The notes: a model not told the origin generated them from the letters alone. Positions 25,647 through 36,128 are shown, counted from the stretch's first letter. The stretch: DNA of 64,000 bases from Candidatus Opimibacter skivensis (GCA_016722045.1 JADKGY010000001.1:930001-994000); one strand, 5' to 3'. Program-made: numbers and translations.

Positions 25647-26462
25647 ATGTCAATACACAGCAAAGCCAAAAGAATCACCACGCACACCCTTCATGAAATG
25701 AAGGAAGCAGGGGAAAAGATAGCCATGCTCACGGGATATGATTTTTCAATGGCCAGAATACTCGATGATGTCGGGATTGATATCATTCTGGTCGGGGACA
25801 GCGCTTCGAATGTGATGGCCGGACATGAAACCACTCTGCCCATTACACTTGACCAGATGATTTACCATGCGTCTTCTGTTGTTCGAGCTGTCTCTAAAGC
25901 TCTAGTAGTCGTTGATCTTCCCTTTGGATCCTATCAGGGGAATAGCAAGTTGGCCCTTGAATCAGCTGTGCGAATTATGAAAGAATCAGGCGCCCATGCT
26001 GTTAAAATGGAGGGAGGTGAAGAAATCGGGGATTCTATCAGCAGGATACTTTCCGCAGGTGTACCTGTCATGGGCCACCTGGGACTGACACCGCAATCGA
26101 TCTATAAATTTGGTACTTATGTAGTCAGGGCCAAAGAAGAAGAAGAAGCGATGAAATTGAAATCAGACGCAATTCTTCTTCAGGAATTAGGATGCTTTTC
26201 TCTTGTACTTGAAAAAATCCCGGCCAACCTGGCAATGGAAGTCAGTCAATCTTTAAAAATTCCAACGATCGGTATAGGTGCCGGTCATGGTACAGATGGC
26301 CAGGTCCTTGTCGTCCATGATGCACTTGGGATCACCCATGATTTTCATCCCAGGTTTTTGAGACGTTATCTTAATTTGTACGAACAAATCCATACGGCAG
26401 TTGAAAATTATATCAAGGACGTCCGGTCCGGGGATTTCCCAAATGAAAATGAGCAATACTAA
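25647..26462 (+). CDS. panB: 3-methyl-2-oxobutanoate hydroxymethyltransferase
   Basis: Ketopantoate hydroxymethyltransferase, first step of pantothenate/CoA synthesis. 271 residues. Motifs: KIAMLTGYDFSMARILDDVG, DIILVGDSASNVMAGHETTLP (metal-binding Asp), VVVDLPFGSYQ, AVKMEGGEE, PVMGHLGLTPQS and IGIGAGHGTDGQVLVVHD. The GAG.. CDGQ motif of the family reads GHGTDGQ here. Followed by mltG after 32 nt. Confidence 0.96.
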   Translation: MSIHSKAKRITTHTLHEMKEAGEKIAMLTGYDFSMARILDDVGIDIILVGDSASNVMAGHETTLPITLDQMIYHASSVVRAVSKALVVVDLPFGSYQGNSKLALESAVRIMKESGAHAVKMEGGEEIGDSISRILSAGVPVMGHLGLTPQSIYKFGTYVVRAKEEEEAMKLKSDAILLQELGCFSLVLEKIPANLAMEVSQSLKIPTIGIGAGHGTDGQVLVVHDALGITHDFHPRFLRRYLNLYEQIHTAVENYIKDVRSGDFPNENEQY

Positions 26463-26494
26463 ATTCACGTCCATTTTCTAATTCAAATAACAGC

Positions 26495-27526
26495 GTGTTG
26501 AAGCGAATTCTTCTGATTATTTCGGTGGCCATAATCGGCGTTGCGGCCTATTACGGATTCATGTTTTATACAAACATGTTTTCGATCAATACGCCTACGA
26601 AGCTTGAAAAAAAAGATTTATTTATCCCTACCGGTTCAAATCTGGACAATGTGATTGACAGTTTAATTGCACATGGCCAGATTTTAAACGAAAAACACTT
26701 CAGGTGGACCGCCCTTAAAATGGATTATTCAGATGAGAATATCAAGAGAGGCCATTATCTCATCGCTGCACCATCTACCAGTAGATCTATTATTTCCATG
26801 TTACGTGGCGGAAGACAAGCCCCGCTTCAGATTACGATCAACAATGTAAGAACGATCGAACAACTTGCGGGTCGGATTTCCACGAAACTTGAATTTGATT
26901 CGCTGGATCTTATAGATTATCTCGACCATCATTTTGATTCTATTGCCGGTACTACTCCTCCCACAAGGCTCACCCGGTTTCTACCCAATACATATGAATT
27001 TTACTGGACTGTGAGCCCGGAGGAATATTGCAATCGAATGCTTAAAGAATATGATCGCTTTTGGACTGAAGAACGAAAAGCTAAAGCGGAAAAAATTGGC
27101 CTGACACCTGATGAAGTTTATACACTGGCATCCATTATTGAAAAAGAAACAAACTATAATCCTGAAAAACCAAGGATGGCAGGAGTATACCTAAATAGAA
27201 TAAGAGATGGTATTCCATTGCAAGCAGATCCGACAATTGTATTTGCGCTGGGCCAATTTGATTTGAAACGAATTCTGTATGGACATCTTAGTGTTGACAG
27301 TCCGTACAATACGTATAAAAATCTGGGCTTGCCTCCTGGTCCGATCTATATGCCTGGAGTAGCATCCATCAATGCTGTCCTTGATAAAGAAGACCACAAT
27401 TATCTGTATTTCTGTGCACGCCCTACAGAAGATGGTCCGGGTCATGCCTATGCAGAAACTTTGCCTGCACACAACCTCAATGCGCAGCGATATCAGAATT
27501 GGCTGAACACAAGGGGAATTTATTAA
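26495..27526 (+). CDS. mltG: endolytic peptidoglycan transglycosylase MltG
   Basis: Inner-membrane lytic transglycosylase that cleaves nascent glycan strands. 343 residues, GTG start. N-terminal membrane anchor (ILLIISVAIIGVAAYYGFMF), LysM-like region ~45-110, YceG domain with catalytic Glu in YTLASIIEKETNY, then AGVYLNRI, PLQADPTIVFALG, SPYNTYKNLGLPPGPI and NYLYFCA. Convergent with the OmpA gene across a strong terminator. Confidence 0.95.
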   Translation: MLKRILLIISVAIIGVAAYYGFMFYTNMFSINTPTKLEKKDLFIPTGSNLDNVIDSLIAHGQILNEKHFRWTALKMDYSDENIKRGHYLIAAPSTSRSIISMLRGGRQAPLQITINNVRTIEQLAGRISTKLEFDSLDLIDYLDHHFDSIAGTTPPTRLTRFLPNTYEFYWTVSPEEYCNRMLKEYDRFWTEERKAKAEKIGLTPDEVYTLASIIEKETNYNPEKPRMAGVYLNRIRDGIPLQADPTIVFALGQFDLKRILYGHLSVDSPYNTYKNLGLPPGPIYMPGVASINAVLDKEDHNYLYFCARPTEDGPGHAYAETLPAHNLNAQRYQNWLNTRGIY

Positions 27527-27563
27527 TCAATCAAAAATTCTTCCCGGAGGGCAAGTATAATTT

Positions 27564-27603
27564 AAAAAAGTACGGACAGGTTGCGACCTGTCCGTACTTT
27601 TTT
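27564..27603. terminator. 18-bp bidirectional terminator, TGCG loop
   Basis: Arms 27564-27581 and 27586-27603 are perfect complements (A6 GTACGGACAGGT and its complement) around TGCG. The T6/A6 ends make it work for mltG and for the OmpA gene. Confidence 0.93.
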
Positions 27604-27624
27604 AATAAGAGGATTGATTATCTT

Positions 27625-29073
27625 TTAATTCCCCGGCGTCAGATTAAATTCTACCCGGCGATTAAGTGTCCTTCCTGAATACGTGCTATTGTCAGCTATC
27701 GGACGTGCCTGACCATAACCTTTATACTTCAAACGGTTAGTAGGTATTCCTTTTTGATTGAGGTATTCGTAGCAAGCCTTTGCTCTTGATTCTGAAAGCT
27801 TCTGATTGACATCTGATGTACCGGTATTATCAGTATGTCCTTCAATGCTCAGGACATAATCAGGATATTTCCGCATGATATCTGCTATCTGATTTAGGAT
27901 TGAAAAGCTTTCAGGCTTAAGCGTTGCCTTACCAAGTTCAAACTGAACTGCTTTCATCGCGAAGGATAATACTTCGCGGTCCTTTGTCTCAATGATCGGA
28001 CAGCCACCATTTGATATAGGTCCGTATGAATTAGGACATTTGTCTTTGCTGTCTTCGATGCCGTCCTTATCTGTATCGGGACATCCATCAAAGGTCTTTA
28101 AGCCTGCGACCTTTGGACATTTATCATCAGGATCAGGAATACCATCACCATCTGTATCGGGACATCCGCCAAATTTTGCAAGGCCTGGTACATCGGGACA
28201 TTGATCCTGCTGATCATCGACACCATCATTATCTGAGTCTTTCTTTTCGACAACAGGACATCCTTTGTTTGTGTCAGGACCGAATACATTTGGACAATCG
28301 TCTTCATTATCCGGGATACCATCACCATCTGAATCCGGACATCCCTTGAGTTCGATAAGTCCCGCGATATCCGGACAGTTGTCTTTGCTGTCCTGAACAC
28401 CATCCCCATCCTTATCCGGACATCCTGCAAAAGCGGCAAGACCATACACGGTAGGACATGCATCAAAATCATCTGCTATCCCGTCCATATCTGTGTCCAT
28501 CATGTGAACTTCTGCAGGGGGAGTAGGAATTGAATCGGTTGTTTTTCTTCCGAAGAAATATTTAAATCCAATGCCGTGATTAAAATTATTGTTGTTCTCC
28601 AGATTGCTCCACCTGAATTCAGATTGAATATTGAAATAGGCATTTGGTGCTATTCTGATATCTACACCAAGACCCACCGGGACTTGCAGGTTTATGGAGC
28701 TGTCCTTCTTTGTGTAAACACCGCCCACTCCGGCTAAAACATAGGGTTTGAAGCGATCAGGGTTAGAAAGGAAGTATAAATGAAGCTGGGCATCAGCTCC
28801 AACGATATATTGATTTGTGATTTCAGTATTCTTGTTTGATAAACCCATTTTTATCGGGACGTTTACCATGAGATGCTGAGTCACAGGAACGTGGACACCA
28901 AATTCAAAACCATTCCGGTAATCCTTAAAGGCTCCAAAGTCTCCACCCTGAAATGTCTGGTAGTCAAGAAATAATCTCTTAAAACTAACGCCCAGCTTTT
29001 GGGAAGAGACGCTAAAACTACCTGCAAAGAGCAAAGTAACCAGCAAAAGCCTATGGTGTATTCCTGATATCAT
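27625..29073 (-). CDS. OmpA-family outer membrane protein with thrombospondin type-3 repeats
   Basis: 482 residues. Signal peptide ~1-25, N-terminal 8-strand-like barrel region (~25-190, alternating aromatic and polar residues, GIGFKYFFG at its end), then five to six calcium-binding TSP3 repeats (DTDMDGIADDFDACP, DKDGDGVQDSKDNCP, DSDGDGIPDNEDDCP and so on), and a C-terminal peptidoglycan-binding OmpA domain with SIEGHTDNTGTSDVNQKLSE and SRAKACYEYL...GYGQARP. It probably tethers the outer membrane to peptidoglycan. Confidence 0.94.
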   Translation of the reverse strand: MISGIHHRLLLVTLLFAGSFSVSSQKLGVSFKRLFLDYQTFQGGDFGAFKDYRNGFEFGVHVPVTQHLMVNVPIKMGLSNKNTEITNQYIVGADAQLHLYFLSNPDRFKPYVLAGVGGVYTKKDSSINLQVPVGLGVDIRIAPNAYFNIQSEFRWSNLENNNNFNHGIGFKYFFGRKTTDSIPTPPAEVHMMDTDMDGIADDFDACPTVYGLAAFAGCPDKDGDGVQDSKDNCPDIAGLIELKGCPDSDGDGIPDNEDDCPNVFGPDTNKGCPVVEKKDSDNDGVDDQQDQCPDVPGLAKFGGCPDTDGDGIPDPDDKCPKVAGLKTFDGCPDTDKDGIEDSKDKCPNSYGPISNGGCPIIETKDREVLSFAMKAVQFELGKATLKPESFSILNQIADIMRKYPDYVLSIEGHTDNTGTSDVNQKLSESRAKACYEYLNQKGIPTNRLKYKGYGQARPIADNSTYSGRTLNRRVEFNLTPGN

Positions 29074-29195
29074 AGCAAAAGGATTAAAAAATAAGGATAA
29101 AGATATAATGATTTTTTAATATATGATACCTTAAATCCGGCAGGGGCGCGCATTTTGATGGGTAAGAGAATGAAAAGATACTTACAATCCCACTC

Positions 29196-29681
29196 TTAAA
29201 TGGATTCAAACAGCCCTGTACGCCTGTTTTTGATGACTTTATCCCAATCAAAACACCTACCATTCATGGCTATAAAAACTCCATGGGGCTGGGTCTGAAC
29301 AAAGGCAAGGGCGCTCCCCAGATTGAAGAATCCGTCCGAGGAAGTACCAAATGCATAGGGAATCATCGCTCCTGTCAGGACAATGGTTTTTGGGATATCT
29401 GCAGAAGCCAGGGCTCTTGCAGTCTCAACCATCGTATCTGTGCCATGGGTAATGATGATTTTTTCAAGATGACAGGCTTCACAATTCTTAATGATGGTGT
29501 CCCGGTGCAGATCCGTCATCTGGAGACTATCCATCATCATCAATGTCCTGATTTCTATATCAAGAGAAGATCTCCCTCTGGCAAACATCTCTTTCAGATG
29601 GGTATCCTGGAAATATAGTTCTCCGGTGATGTAATTATACTGCTTATCGAATGTGCCACCGGTTACAAATACCTGTATCAT
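29196..29681 (-). CDS. single-domain asparaginase-like protein
   Basis: 161 residues covering only the N-terminal domain of type I/II L-asparaginases, which are normally ~330 residues. The first catalytic Thr motif VTGGTFDK and the second IIITHGTDTMVETARAL (Thr-Asp pair) are present, followed by IVLTGAMIPY. The frame ends cleanly (TGLFESI) with no C-terminal-domain remnant downstream. Single-domain proteins of this type occur as a conserved group. Whether it hydrolyses asparagine is unknown. Confidence 0.8.
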   Translation of the reverse strand: MIQVFVTGGTFDKQYNYITGELYFQDTHLKEMFARGRSSLDIEIRTLMMMDSLQMTDLHRDTIIKNCEACHLEKIIITHGTDTMVETARALASADIPKTIVLTGAMIPYAFGTSSDGFFNLGSALAFVQTQPHGVFIAMNGRCFDWDKVIKNRRTGLFESI

Positions 29682-29793
29682 GGGTTAAAGGTAGGAATCA
29701 AGGAGGAAAGACTGAAAATGTAAAAAAGGTAAAGGGCCGGAAAGGAAGAACCGGCAAACCGGTTTTGCTTTAAGGTTTATTGTGTACATCCGT

Positions 29794-30525
29794 TTAAAAA
29801 TCTGGATTTAACCTATCATAAATAACAATTTCACGATACAGCATCCCGTCATATGATGTCCATATGCCTTCACCATTCCTCCATGTGTCATTAATATGTA
29901 GGTCAAGTTTAAAAACTCCATTTTTATTTGTTGTAGTTGGTTCACCTAGAATTAATGTATAAATTGTTTCATCAAAATCAAGAACGTCTTTACGATTTGA
30001 GCCTTTTTTAATTCGAGAAGTATATTTTCCTTCAAAATTTGTTCTACTGTTTCCCACCACTGAATAACCTGAAACGATATTAGTAGATATATTTTGTGAT
30101 GTAATATAAATTTCAATTGGCTTCTGCCCTAATACACCACAATACATATCCATTAATGGAGTATTGCCTTCTGCATGAGGTGCGTTTGCTTCATTACAAT
30201 TGGGATGTACTTTTCTAACATCTGCTGCTTTTGTCAAAGGAACTTTCGCTATCGGCATATTTAGTTCAGAATTTATATTATTTAGTTTTGTTGGTTTAGG
30301 AGCTTGGATTTCGTTTTCTTTGAGTTCATTCTTCTTGATGTCAGTCTCTTCTTTCTCTTTAAGTTCTTTTTCCTTAAAATCAAGTTCTTTTTGTTTAAGA
30401 TCTAACTCTCTTTTTTGGAGTCCTAACTCTTTCTCAGATGTTTTGTTGTTTTCGGGGTTTGTGCAACTTGTTAAGATGCAGATTAAAAAAACTGTTATCA
30501 AATATATTGTTATGGTTGTTTTCAT
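29794..30525 (-). CDS. lipoprotein with charged coiled-coil stalk
   Basis: 243 residues. Lipobox LTSC near residue 21. A run of near-repeats KRELDLKQKELDFKEKELK (about 35-70) forms a highly charged helix, followed by a Pro-rich linker and a beta-rich C-terminal domain (~120-243; DVLDFDETIYTLILGEPTT, GVFKLDLHINDTW). Family not recognised. Likely a surface or periplasmic stalked lipoprotein. AT-rich, at the left edge of the accessory region. Confidence 0.7.
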   Translation of the reverse strand: MKTTITIYLITVFLICILTSCTNPENNKTSEKELGLQKRELDLKQKELDFKEKELKEKEETDIKKNELKENEIQAPKPTKLNNINSELNMPIAKVPLTKAADVRKVHPNCNEANAPHAEGNTPLMDMYCGVLGQKPIEIYITSQNISTNIVSGYSVVGNSRTNFEGKYTSRIKKGSNRKDVLDFDETIYTLILGEPTTTNKNGVFKLDLHINDTWRNGEGIWTSYDGMLYREIVIYDRLNPDF

Positions 30526-30684
30526 AAAAATTTATTTAAGTATTCTTTTTGTCCATGCTTGTGAATTCATTTCTTTTGCGCTATATTAAAGTTAATGACA
30601 GCATTTGCGCTGAAGCATCTAGAATCCATAAGCGTAGATGCATTGTTCTGCGTCGATTTATTTATTCGATTGAATTCCAATATT

Positions 30685-33543
30685 TTATTGTTTTACAATT
30701 GAAACAGTCTTCGTAAATCCATTACCTACAAGTCGTAAATAGTATATACCTGATGGCATTTTTTCAAGACTTAGAGTTCGTTTTACTCCGTCGGACACTA
30801 AGGCTGTATCTTCTATAATCACTTTACCCAGATTGTCTATTATCTGGGCCAATGATGTCGACCCTCCTTGGCATGTTATATGTATTATTTCGTCCGTTGG
30901 GTTAGGCGAAACCGTTATTTTAAATTTAACCCTTTGATCGCTCGTGGATGTGGTAAATGTGACTACAATTGTGTCAAAAGAGGTACAACCTTGACTATTG
31001 GTTACGGTTACAGCATATGTTCCCATTGAATTCACTGTAATAGTTGGTGTTGTCGCTCCGGTTGACCAAAAATAGGTCAAGCCCGGACCTGTTGCATCCA
31101 GAATAATTTGTTGGCCTTGCTGCAAAATAGTGTCCACTCCTAAATCTACTAATGGCAAGGGATTAACTGTAACTGAAGTTGCAACCGAAGATGCCGAACA
31201 CCCGCCTGCATTCATTACCGTTATAGTATAATTCCCGGAAGATGAAACAGTAATATTTTGAGTAGTCGATCCATTGCTCCACAAATAAGAACTGGCTGGG
31301 CCCGCTGTGAGCGTTACTGAATTTCCCTGACAAAAAGAGATTGGACCACTCGAAGTAATGGTGGCTATTGGTAATGGGTGTACAGTAACCATTGTTGCAG
31401 TTGAAGATGCCGAACACCCGTTTGCATTCATTACCGTTACTGTATAATTTCCGGAAGTTGAAACAGTAATATTTTGAGTGGTTGATCCATTGCTCCACAA
31501 ATAAGAACTTGCTGCACCTGCTGAAAGTATTACTGAGCCACCTTGACAAAATGTAGTTGGGCCGTCGGCAGTGACATTTACAGGAGGAGGCAAAGGAAGA
31601 ACCGTTACAGTTGTCATTCCTGTTGAAGATGTCGAACATCCAGTTGCATTGCTTACTGTAACTTTGTAATCACCTGAAGACGTCACTGTTATTGTTTGAG
31701 TGGTAGCGCCATTGCTCCATAAGTAAGAATTGGCCAAGCTTGCTGTTAGCATTACCGAGCCTCCTTGACAAAATGTTGTTGTACCGCCTGCAGTAATTGT
31801 TGGAATAGGCGGGTAAGAATTTCCTATGACTGTGATTGTTGTTGAGGCTGCTGAGCATCCGCTTGCATTGGAAACTGTAACTGAATAATTTCCGGAAGTT
31901 GAAACATTGATGTTTTGAGTAGTCATTCCATTGCTCCACAAATATGAGCTTGCTGTACTCGCTGTGAGTGTTATCGAACTACCCTGACAAAATGTAGTTG
32001 GACCAGTAATAGTTGGTGTTTCTATGAAGCAGAGTTTTGCAACAAAAATATCAGGATAGTATTCCAGGTTAAGATCATCATAACAGGAAGGAAGGTTATA
32101 AGTTCCATTGCCCGGATCAAAGTCACTTATACCTTTAAATTGTCCCGTCGTATAAACATTCTCGTTGACATTAACAGTAATAGAGTTATCAAAATCGTTA
32201 TATATGCCTCCTAAGTGTCCTGCCCATACAAAATTCCCATTGGCATCAAGTTTAGAAACAAAAATATCTGTAGTATTAATATCTGCGGAGATAAGGTTAT
32301 GTATTGCCGTCCCTGGGTCAAAGTCTGATGTACCGGCAAAAATTCCAGTTGTATAAACATTTCCGTTGGCATCCACAGCGATTGATCTCCCTTGATCAAT
32401 ATACGTTGTTCCACCCATCTTTTTAGCCCAAACGAAATCCCCATTAGTATTAAGCTTAGAAACAAAAATATCTATGTCATTTGTGATTAAATTAGATGTT
32501 CCGTTTTCACTTGGGTCGAAATCAACTGTGCCTTGAAAATATCCTGTTGTATATGCATTTCCATTCCCATCAACAGCGATACTGTTACTAACATCAGTAA
32601 AAAGATTCATTCCAATAAACGATCCTTTAAAATCTTTTGCCCAAACGAAATTCCCATTAGCATCGAGTTTAGAAACGAAAATATCTTCTTGGTTACTTGA
32701 AGTCAGATTATACGATTCGGTGATGCTTGGGTCGAAGTCGGCGGTACCTAAAAAATATCCAGTCGTATAGACATTTCCGTTGGCATCAACAGCAATAGAA
32801 GTACTTTCATCTGAAATCATTCCATGTCCGCCAAATTGCTTTGCCCATACAAAATTCCCTAAAACATCTAGCGTTAAATCAAAAATATCTCCATGGCTTG
32901 AATCTAGAGGATAAATTCCAGATCCTGGATCAAAGTCACCAACTGAACCTCCAAATGTTCCTGTTATCGAAACATTTCCAAAAGAATTAACTGCAAGATA
33001 ATTCCCAGATGCAGGTATCTGTTTTGTCCATACGTAATTTCCCATAGAGTCAAGTTTGGAAACAAAACCAATTCCATTACTTGAGTTTAGATCATAAACT
33101 CCTAGTCCAGGGTCAAAATCAACTTGACCGGTAAAGTATCCTGTTATATAAACATTATTATTTGCATCAACAACGATTGAATTAGAATAATCATTAATTA
33201 AATCATCTACATCTGCATCTCCTCTGAACTGCTTAGCCCATAGGAAATTCCCGTTGACATCGAGTTTGGACACAAATATCTCGGCGATGTCATAGAAATT
33301 ATTAGTTTCTAAATTAAAAATTCCAGGACCCGGGTCAAAGTCAGCTATGTGCACAAAGGTTCCTGTTGTATAAACATTTCCTTGCACATCAACAGCGATA
33401 AACCTACCTTCAGCTGGGACAGACAGCCCAGAAGTAGAACTCGCACCCATATGTTTTGCCCAAATCAAGTTTGGGGTCTGGGCTTTTAGATTCACGCTCA
33501 AACCCAAAATGGCCAGTAATAAGATAGAATTAAGTTTTTTCAT
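30685..33543 (-). CDS. T9SS-secreted repeat protein: SBBP-like propeller plus Ig/PKD-like repeats
   Basis: 952 residues. Signal peptide MKKLNSILLLAILGLS. Residues ~25-520 contain about eight repeats of the form FVWAKxxGG...VDANGNVYTTGYFxGTxDFDPG (SBBP beta-propeller). Residues ~520-870 hold four near-identical ~75-residue repeats (GPTTFCQGSSITLTA, SSYLWSNGSTTQNITVS, NYTVTVMNANGCSA) and a fifth divergent copy. The end (VSPNPTDEIIHITCQGG to SGIYYLRLVGNGF) is a type A T9SS sorting domain. Exported to the cell surface or medium; ligand unknown. Confidence 0.9.
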   Translation of the reverse strand: MKKLNSILLLAILGLSVNLKAQTPNLIWAKHMGASSTSGLSVPAEGRFIAVDVQGNVYTTGTFVHIADFDPGPGIFNLETNNFYDIAEIFVSKLDVNGNFLWAKQFRGDADVDDLINDYSNSIVVDANNNVYITGYFTGQVDFDPGLGVYDLNSSNGIGFVSKLDSMGNYVWTKQIPASGNYLAVNSFGNVSITGTFGGSVGDFDPGSGIYPLDSSHGDIFDLTLDVLGNFVWAKQFGGHGMISDESTSIAVDANGNVYTTGYFLGTADFDPSITESYNLTSSNQEDIFVSKLDANGNFVWAKDFKGSFIGMNLFTDVSNSIAVDGNGNAYTTGYFQGTVDFDPSENGTSNLITNDIDIFVSKLNTNGDFVWAKKMGGTTYIDQGRSIAVDANGNVYTTGIFAGTSDFDPGTAIHNLISADINTTDIFVSKLDANGNFVWAGHLGGIYNDFDNSITVNVNENVYTTGQFKGISDFDPGNGTYNLPSCYDDLNLEYYPDIFVAKLCFIETPTITGPTTFCQGSSITLTASTASSYLWSNGMTTQNINVSTSGNYSVTVSNASGCSAASTTITVIGNSYPPIPTITAGGTTTFCQGGSVMLTASLANSYLWSNGATTQTITVTSSGDYKVTVSNATGCSTSSTGMTTVTVLPLPPPVNVTADGPTTFCQGGSVILSAGAASSYLWSNGSTTQNITVSTSGNYTVTVMNANGCSASSTATMVTVHPLPIATITSSGPISFCQGNSVTLTAGPASSYLWSNGSTTQNITVSSSGNYTITVMNAGGCSASSVATSVTVNPLPLVDLGVDTILQQGQQIILDATGPGLTYFWSTGATTPTITVNSMGTYAVTVTNSQGCTSFDTIVVTFTTSTSDQRVKFKITVSPNPTDEIIHITCQGGSTSLAQIIDNLGKVIIEDTALVSDGVKRTLSLEKMPSGIYYLRLVGNGFTKTVSIVKQ

Positions 33544-33742
33544 AGATAAGGTTTATTTATGTTCTATAGTTTGAGATAACAACTTTGTATAAGCAACTCG
33601 ATACCTATTATCTTGGCTCATAGGACAAAAAGTGTAACAAGTTAAATTTGTCACCATGACATTCGTAATTCTTCTCTAGTTGCAATTACCTGGAGAATAG
33701 CTATTCGAATGCCATTTCAGAAATAGCTAATCTTAAAAATTC

Positions 33743-36106
33743 TCATTTTTGCTGATCCCCTGTCTTTACATATCCGGCAAACTTTGACCAAGTCCAGGCG
33801 CTTTTAGGATCTGGTGGTGACCCGGGAGGCATTAAATCAGAATATTCCTGCAATTGCATTCTTTTGGAATTATCCTTAATTGATGGGTTTAATATTTTGG
33901 TTTCTCCTTTTACAATATAATTGTTTGGATAGTCTCCCTTTGCTTCAACTGCGTTTGCATTATCAACAAAATAATCAAATGGAATATTATTTTCCAATGT
34001 CTTTTCTATATTAATGGTAAACATTCCGTCCGATACATTACTAACCCAGTAACTACGTGCATTATCCCTAAGAGTAACAAATATTCTTGAATTTGTACTT
34101 ATAGAAGGATCATTGACAGTCACTGAATTACTGCCATTATTAATAAAAAAACTTCCTCCTGATTGATTTTTAGTGCTTGCACTTGGATTATACCAGCCAG
34201 GTTGAACAATGCAAAGTATCTTACCTGTTGTTGATGCCTCAAAATTTTCAAGCGCGCGACCTACAATGAAACAAGATTTATTAGCTTTCATAGCATATCC
34301 GGGTAATGAAGCCGAAGTCAAATAATCACCGATTCTTATTTGACCACTCTCACTGCACACTTTAATAGGCACACGACCTGCTAAACAAACAGGTGTACCT
34401 TTAGGTGTGTTTAGTGTAACCGTTGGATTTGTTGAATGAATTCCAAGAATATAAGGATTATACGACCCTTCACATATTGTGTAACCATCATTTTTTGAAG
34501 ATGATATTGCAATTAAATCTCCTGGCTCAGATTCAACATCCACATTAAAATATTCCGCTATATCTCCGACTAATACATTTGACCCAGCAAATACATTTTT
34601 TTCCGCGTAAATATTTCCAGCTGCAAATGGCCCCCCAACTCCGGTTGGTCCCCGAAAGGCAGTAACACTGAACCCATTTAATTCAAATACATAACCACTT
34701 CCGATAGAAAAATCTTCCATACCCACAAATCGAAAGCGAAGCCAGTTGCCATAAGTATTTGAAGAAAATTCAGACGTGTCTACTCTAAAAAATTTTGTGT
34801 CATTAATTCCATTCCAACAAATTTGAGGCTCGGTGCCATTACATGCTTTCGCGCATCCGTCTGCATTGTCTATATATCCTCCATAATCAAATTTCACAAT
34901 TTTTTTCCATGTGCTACCATTTATAATATATTCAAGATATACACCATCGGAGTTATTTTCAAGATTGCAATAATAAGTTCCTTCAACAGTTAATTTTGAA
35001 GATTTTTCTGGAATCCAAATCCATGGAGAATATGCATAACTATGATTATAATTTCCATGAGGCCCATAAAAGATTACGCCCGATTTAGCACCTGTAATAT
35101 TAACATACCACTCATCTATAGAATGATCATATGGTGAACTACATTCATTAAATACCGACCATGCTTCTGGACCTGAAAGGTATGAATACTTGTACAAGGG
35201 TAATGGTGTTGCACCAATTGATATTACGGGTACAGATGGAGTACCAACTTTCAAATAACCTGAAACTTGTGAATTGCCGGATATATCTAATTTATCATCG
35301 GGAGATGTTATCCCGATACCAACATTTGTTCCATCATCAATAATTTGGGAATTTCCGATTATCGATCCATTAGGAGTAAACTTTCCAATATAGTTTTGAG
35401 TTCCATTCAATGAATTTGAACCAGTCAGGTCATCTTGGGGTACCCAAGCAGAACCATTCCATTTTAGTACCTTCCCATTCGTTGCTCCCATGCTATTAAG
35501 ATCACCCGATTGAATAGAACCATCTGCTATTTCGGGCGATCCAACTGCGCCAGTGTTGATTTGAAGGTTATTAAAAGTTCCATTTAGATCACCACCAGCT
35601 GGGGAGGAAGTTATAATGTCATCTGCAGGATTAATATCACCAATGTTGGTAATAGTATTTCCATTTATTTGAATACCACTGCCTCCAGTATATGTTGCAT
35701 TATTTCCTGCTTTTTCCGCATATAGAGCATACGGAACTGAAATCAGCTCTTGGCTACCCATGCTGGTATAAGTTGATCCACCAGATGCATCCATTAATAC
35801 TTCCGCATAGATTGAGCTACCTCCCCACCCAATCGAAGAAAATATTCCCGACTGTACTGTTCCTCCGCCTATTTGTAGGTTGAATAAACCAAATTTGTTA
35901 GTGGTTACTGAATGAATTTCCTGATAGACTACAGGGCCTCCGACTGTACCACTGTGAATTTTAATCTGCAAATTTATAGCTTGGTTGGCAAGCACATCTC
36001 CTGAGTTATCACGGGCTACTCCCTGATAGTTAATTTTCTCAGGAGCTTGAGCAAATACCGATAAGGCTGTGAATGTAATGCCGAATATTAAGAGTAAATT
36101 TTTCAT
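33743..36106 (-). CDS. secreted tail-fibre/collar-like surface protein
   Basis: 787 residues with signal peptide MKNLLLIFGITFTALSVFAQ. N-terminal domain (~20-135) of the kind EKINYQGVARDNSGDVLANQ ... ISVPYALYAEKAG, common in large Bacteroidota secreted proteins. A Gly/Asn-rich spacer, a lectin-like middle region (~300-490) and a C-terminal segment (GDIAEYFNVDVESEPGDLIA, LAGRVPIKVCSESGQIRIGD) resembling phage tail-fibre and G2-peptidase-like C-terminal modules follow. There is no T9SS domain at the end. Function unknown; probably cell-surface. Confidence 0.7.
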   Translation of the reverse strand: MKNLLLIFGITFTALSVFAQAPEKINYQGVARDNSGDVLANQAINLQIKIHSGTVGGPVVYQEIHSVTTNKFGLFNLQIGGGTVQSGIFSSIGWGGSSIYAEVLMDASGGSTYTSMGSQELISVPYALYAEKAGNNATYTGGSGIQINGNTITNIGDINPADDIITSSPAGGDLNGTFNNLQINTGAVGSPEIADGSIQSGDLNSMGATNGKVLKWNGSAWVPQDDLTGSNSLNGTQNYIGKFTPNGSIIGNSQIIDDGTNVGIGITSPDDKLDISGNSQVSGYLKVGTPSVPVISIGATPLPLYKYSYLSGPEAWSVFNECSSPYDHSIDEWYVNITGAKSGVIFYGPHGNYNHSYAYSPWIWIPEKSSKLTVEGTYYCNLENNSDGVYLEYIINGSTWKKIVKFDYGGYIDNADGCAKACNGTEPQICWNGINDTKFFRVDTSEFSSNTYGNWLRFRFVGMEDFSIGSGYVFELNGFSVTAFRGPTGVGGPFAAGNIYAEKNVFAGSNVLVGDIAEYFNVDVESEPGDLIAISSSKNDGYTICEGSYNPYILGIHSTNPTVTLNTPKGTPVCLAGRVPIKVCSESGQIRIGDYLTSASLPGYAMKANKSCFIVGRALENFEASTTGKILCIVQPGWYNPSASTKNQSGGSFFINNGSNSVTVNDPSISTNSRIFVTLRDNARSYWVSNVSDGMFTINIEKTLENNIPFDYFVDNANAVEAKGDYPNNYIVKGETKILNPSIKDNSKRMQLQEYSDLMPPGSPPDPKSAWTWSKFAGYVKTGDQQK

Positions 36107-36128
36107 AATTGTTTTGGTTTAGAATTCA

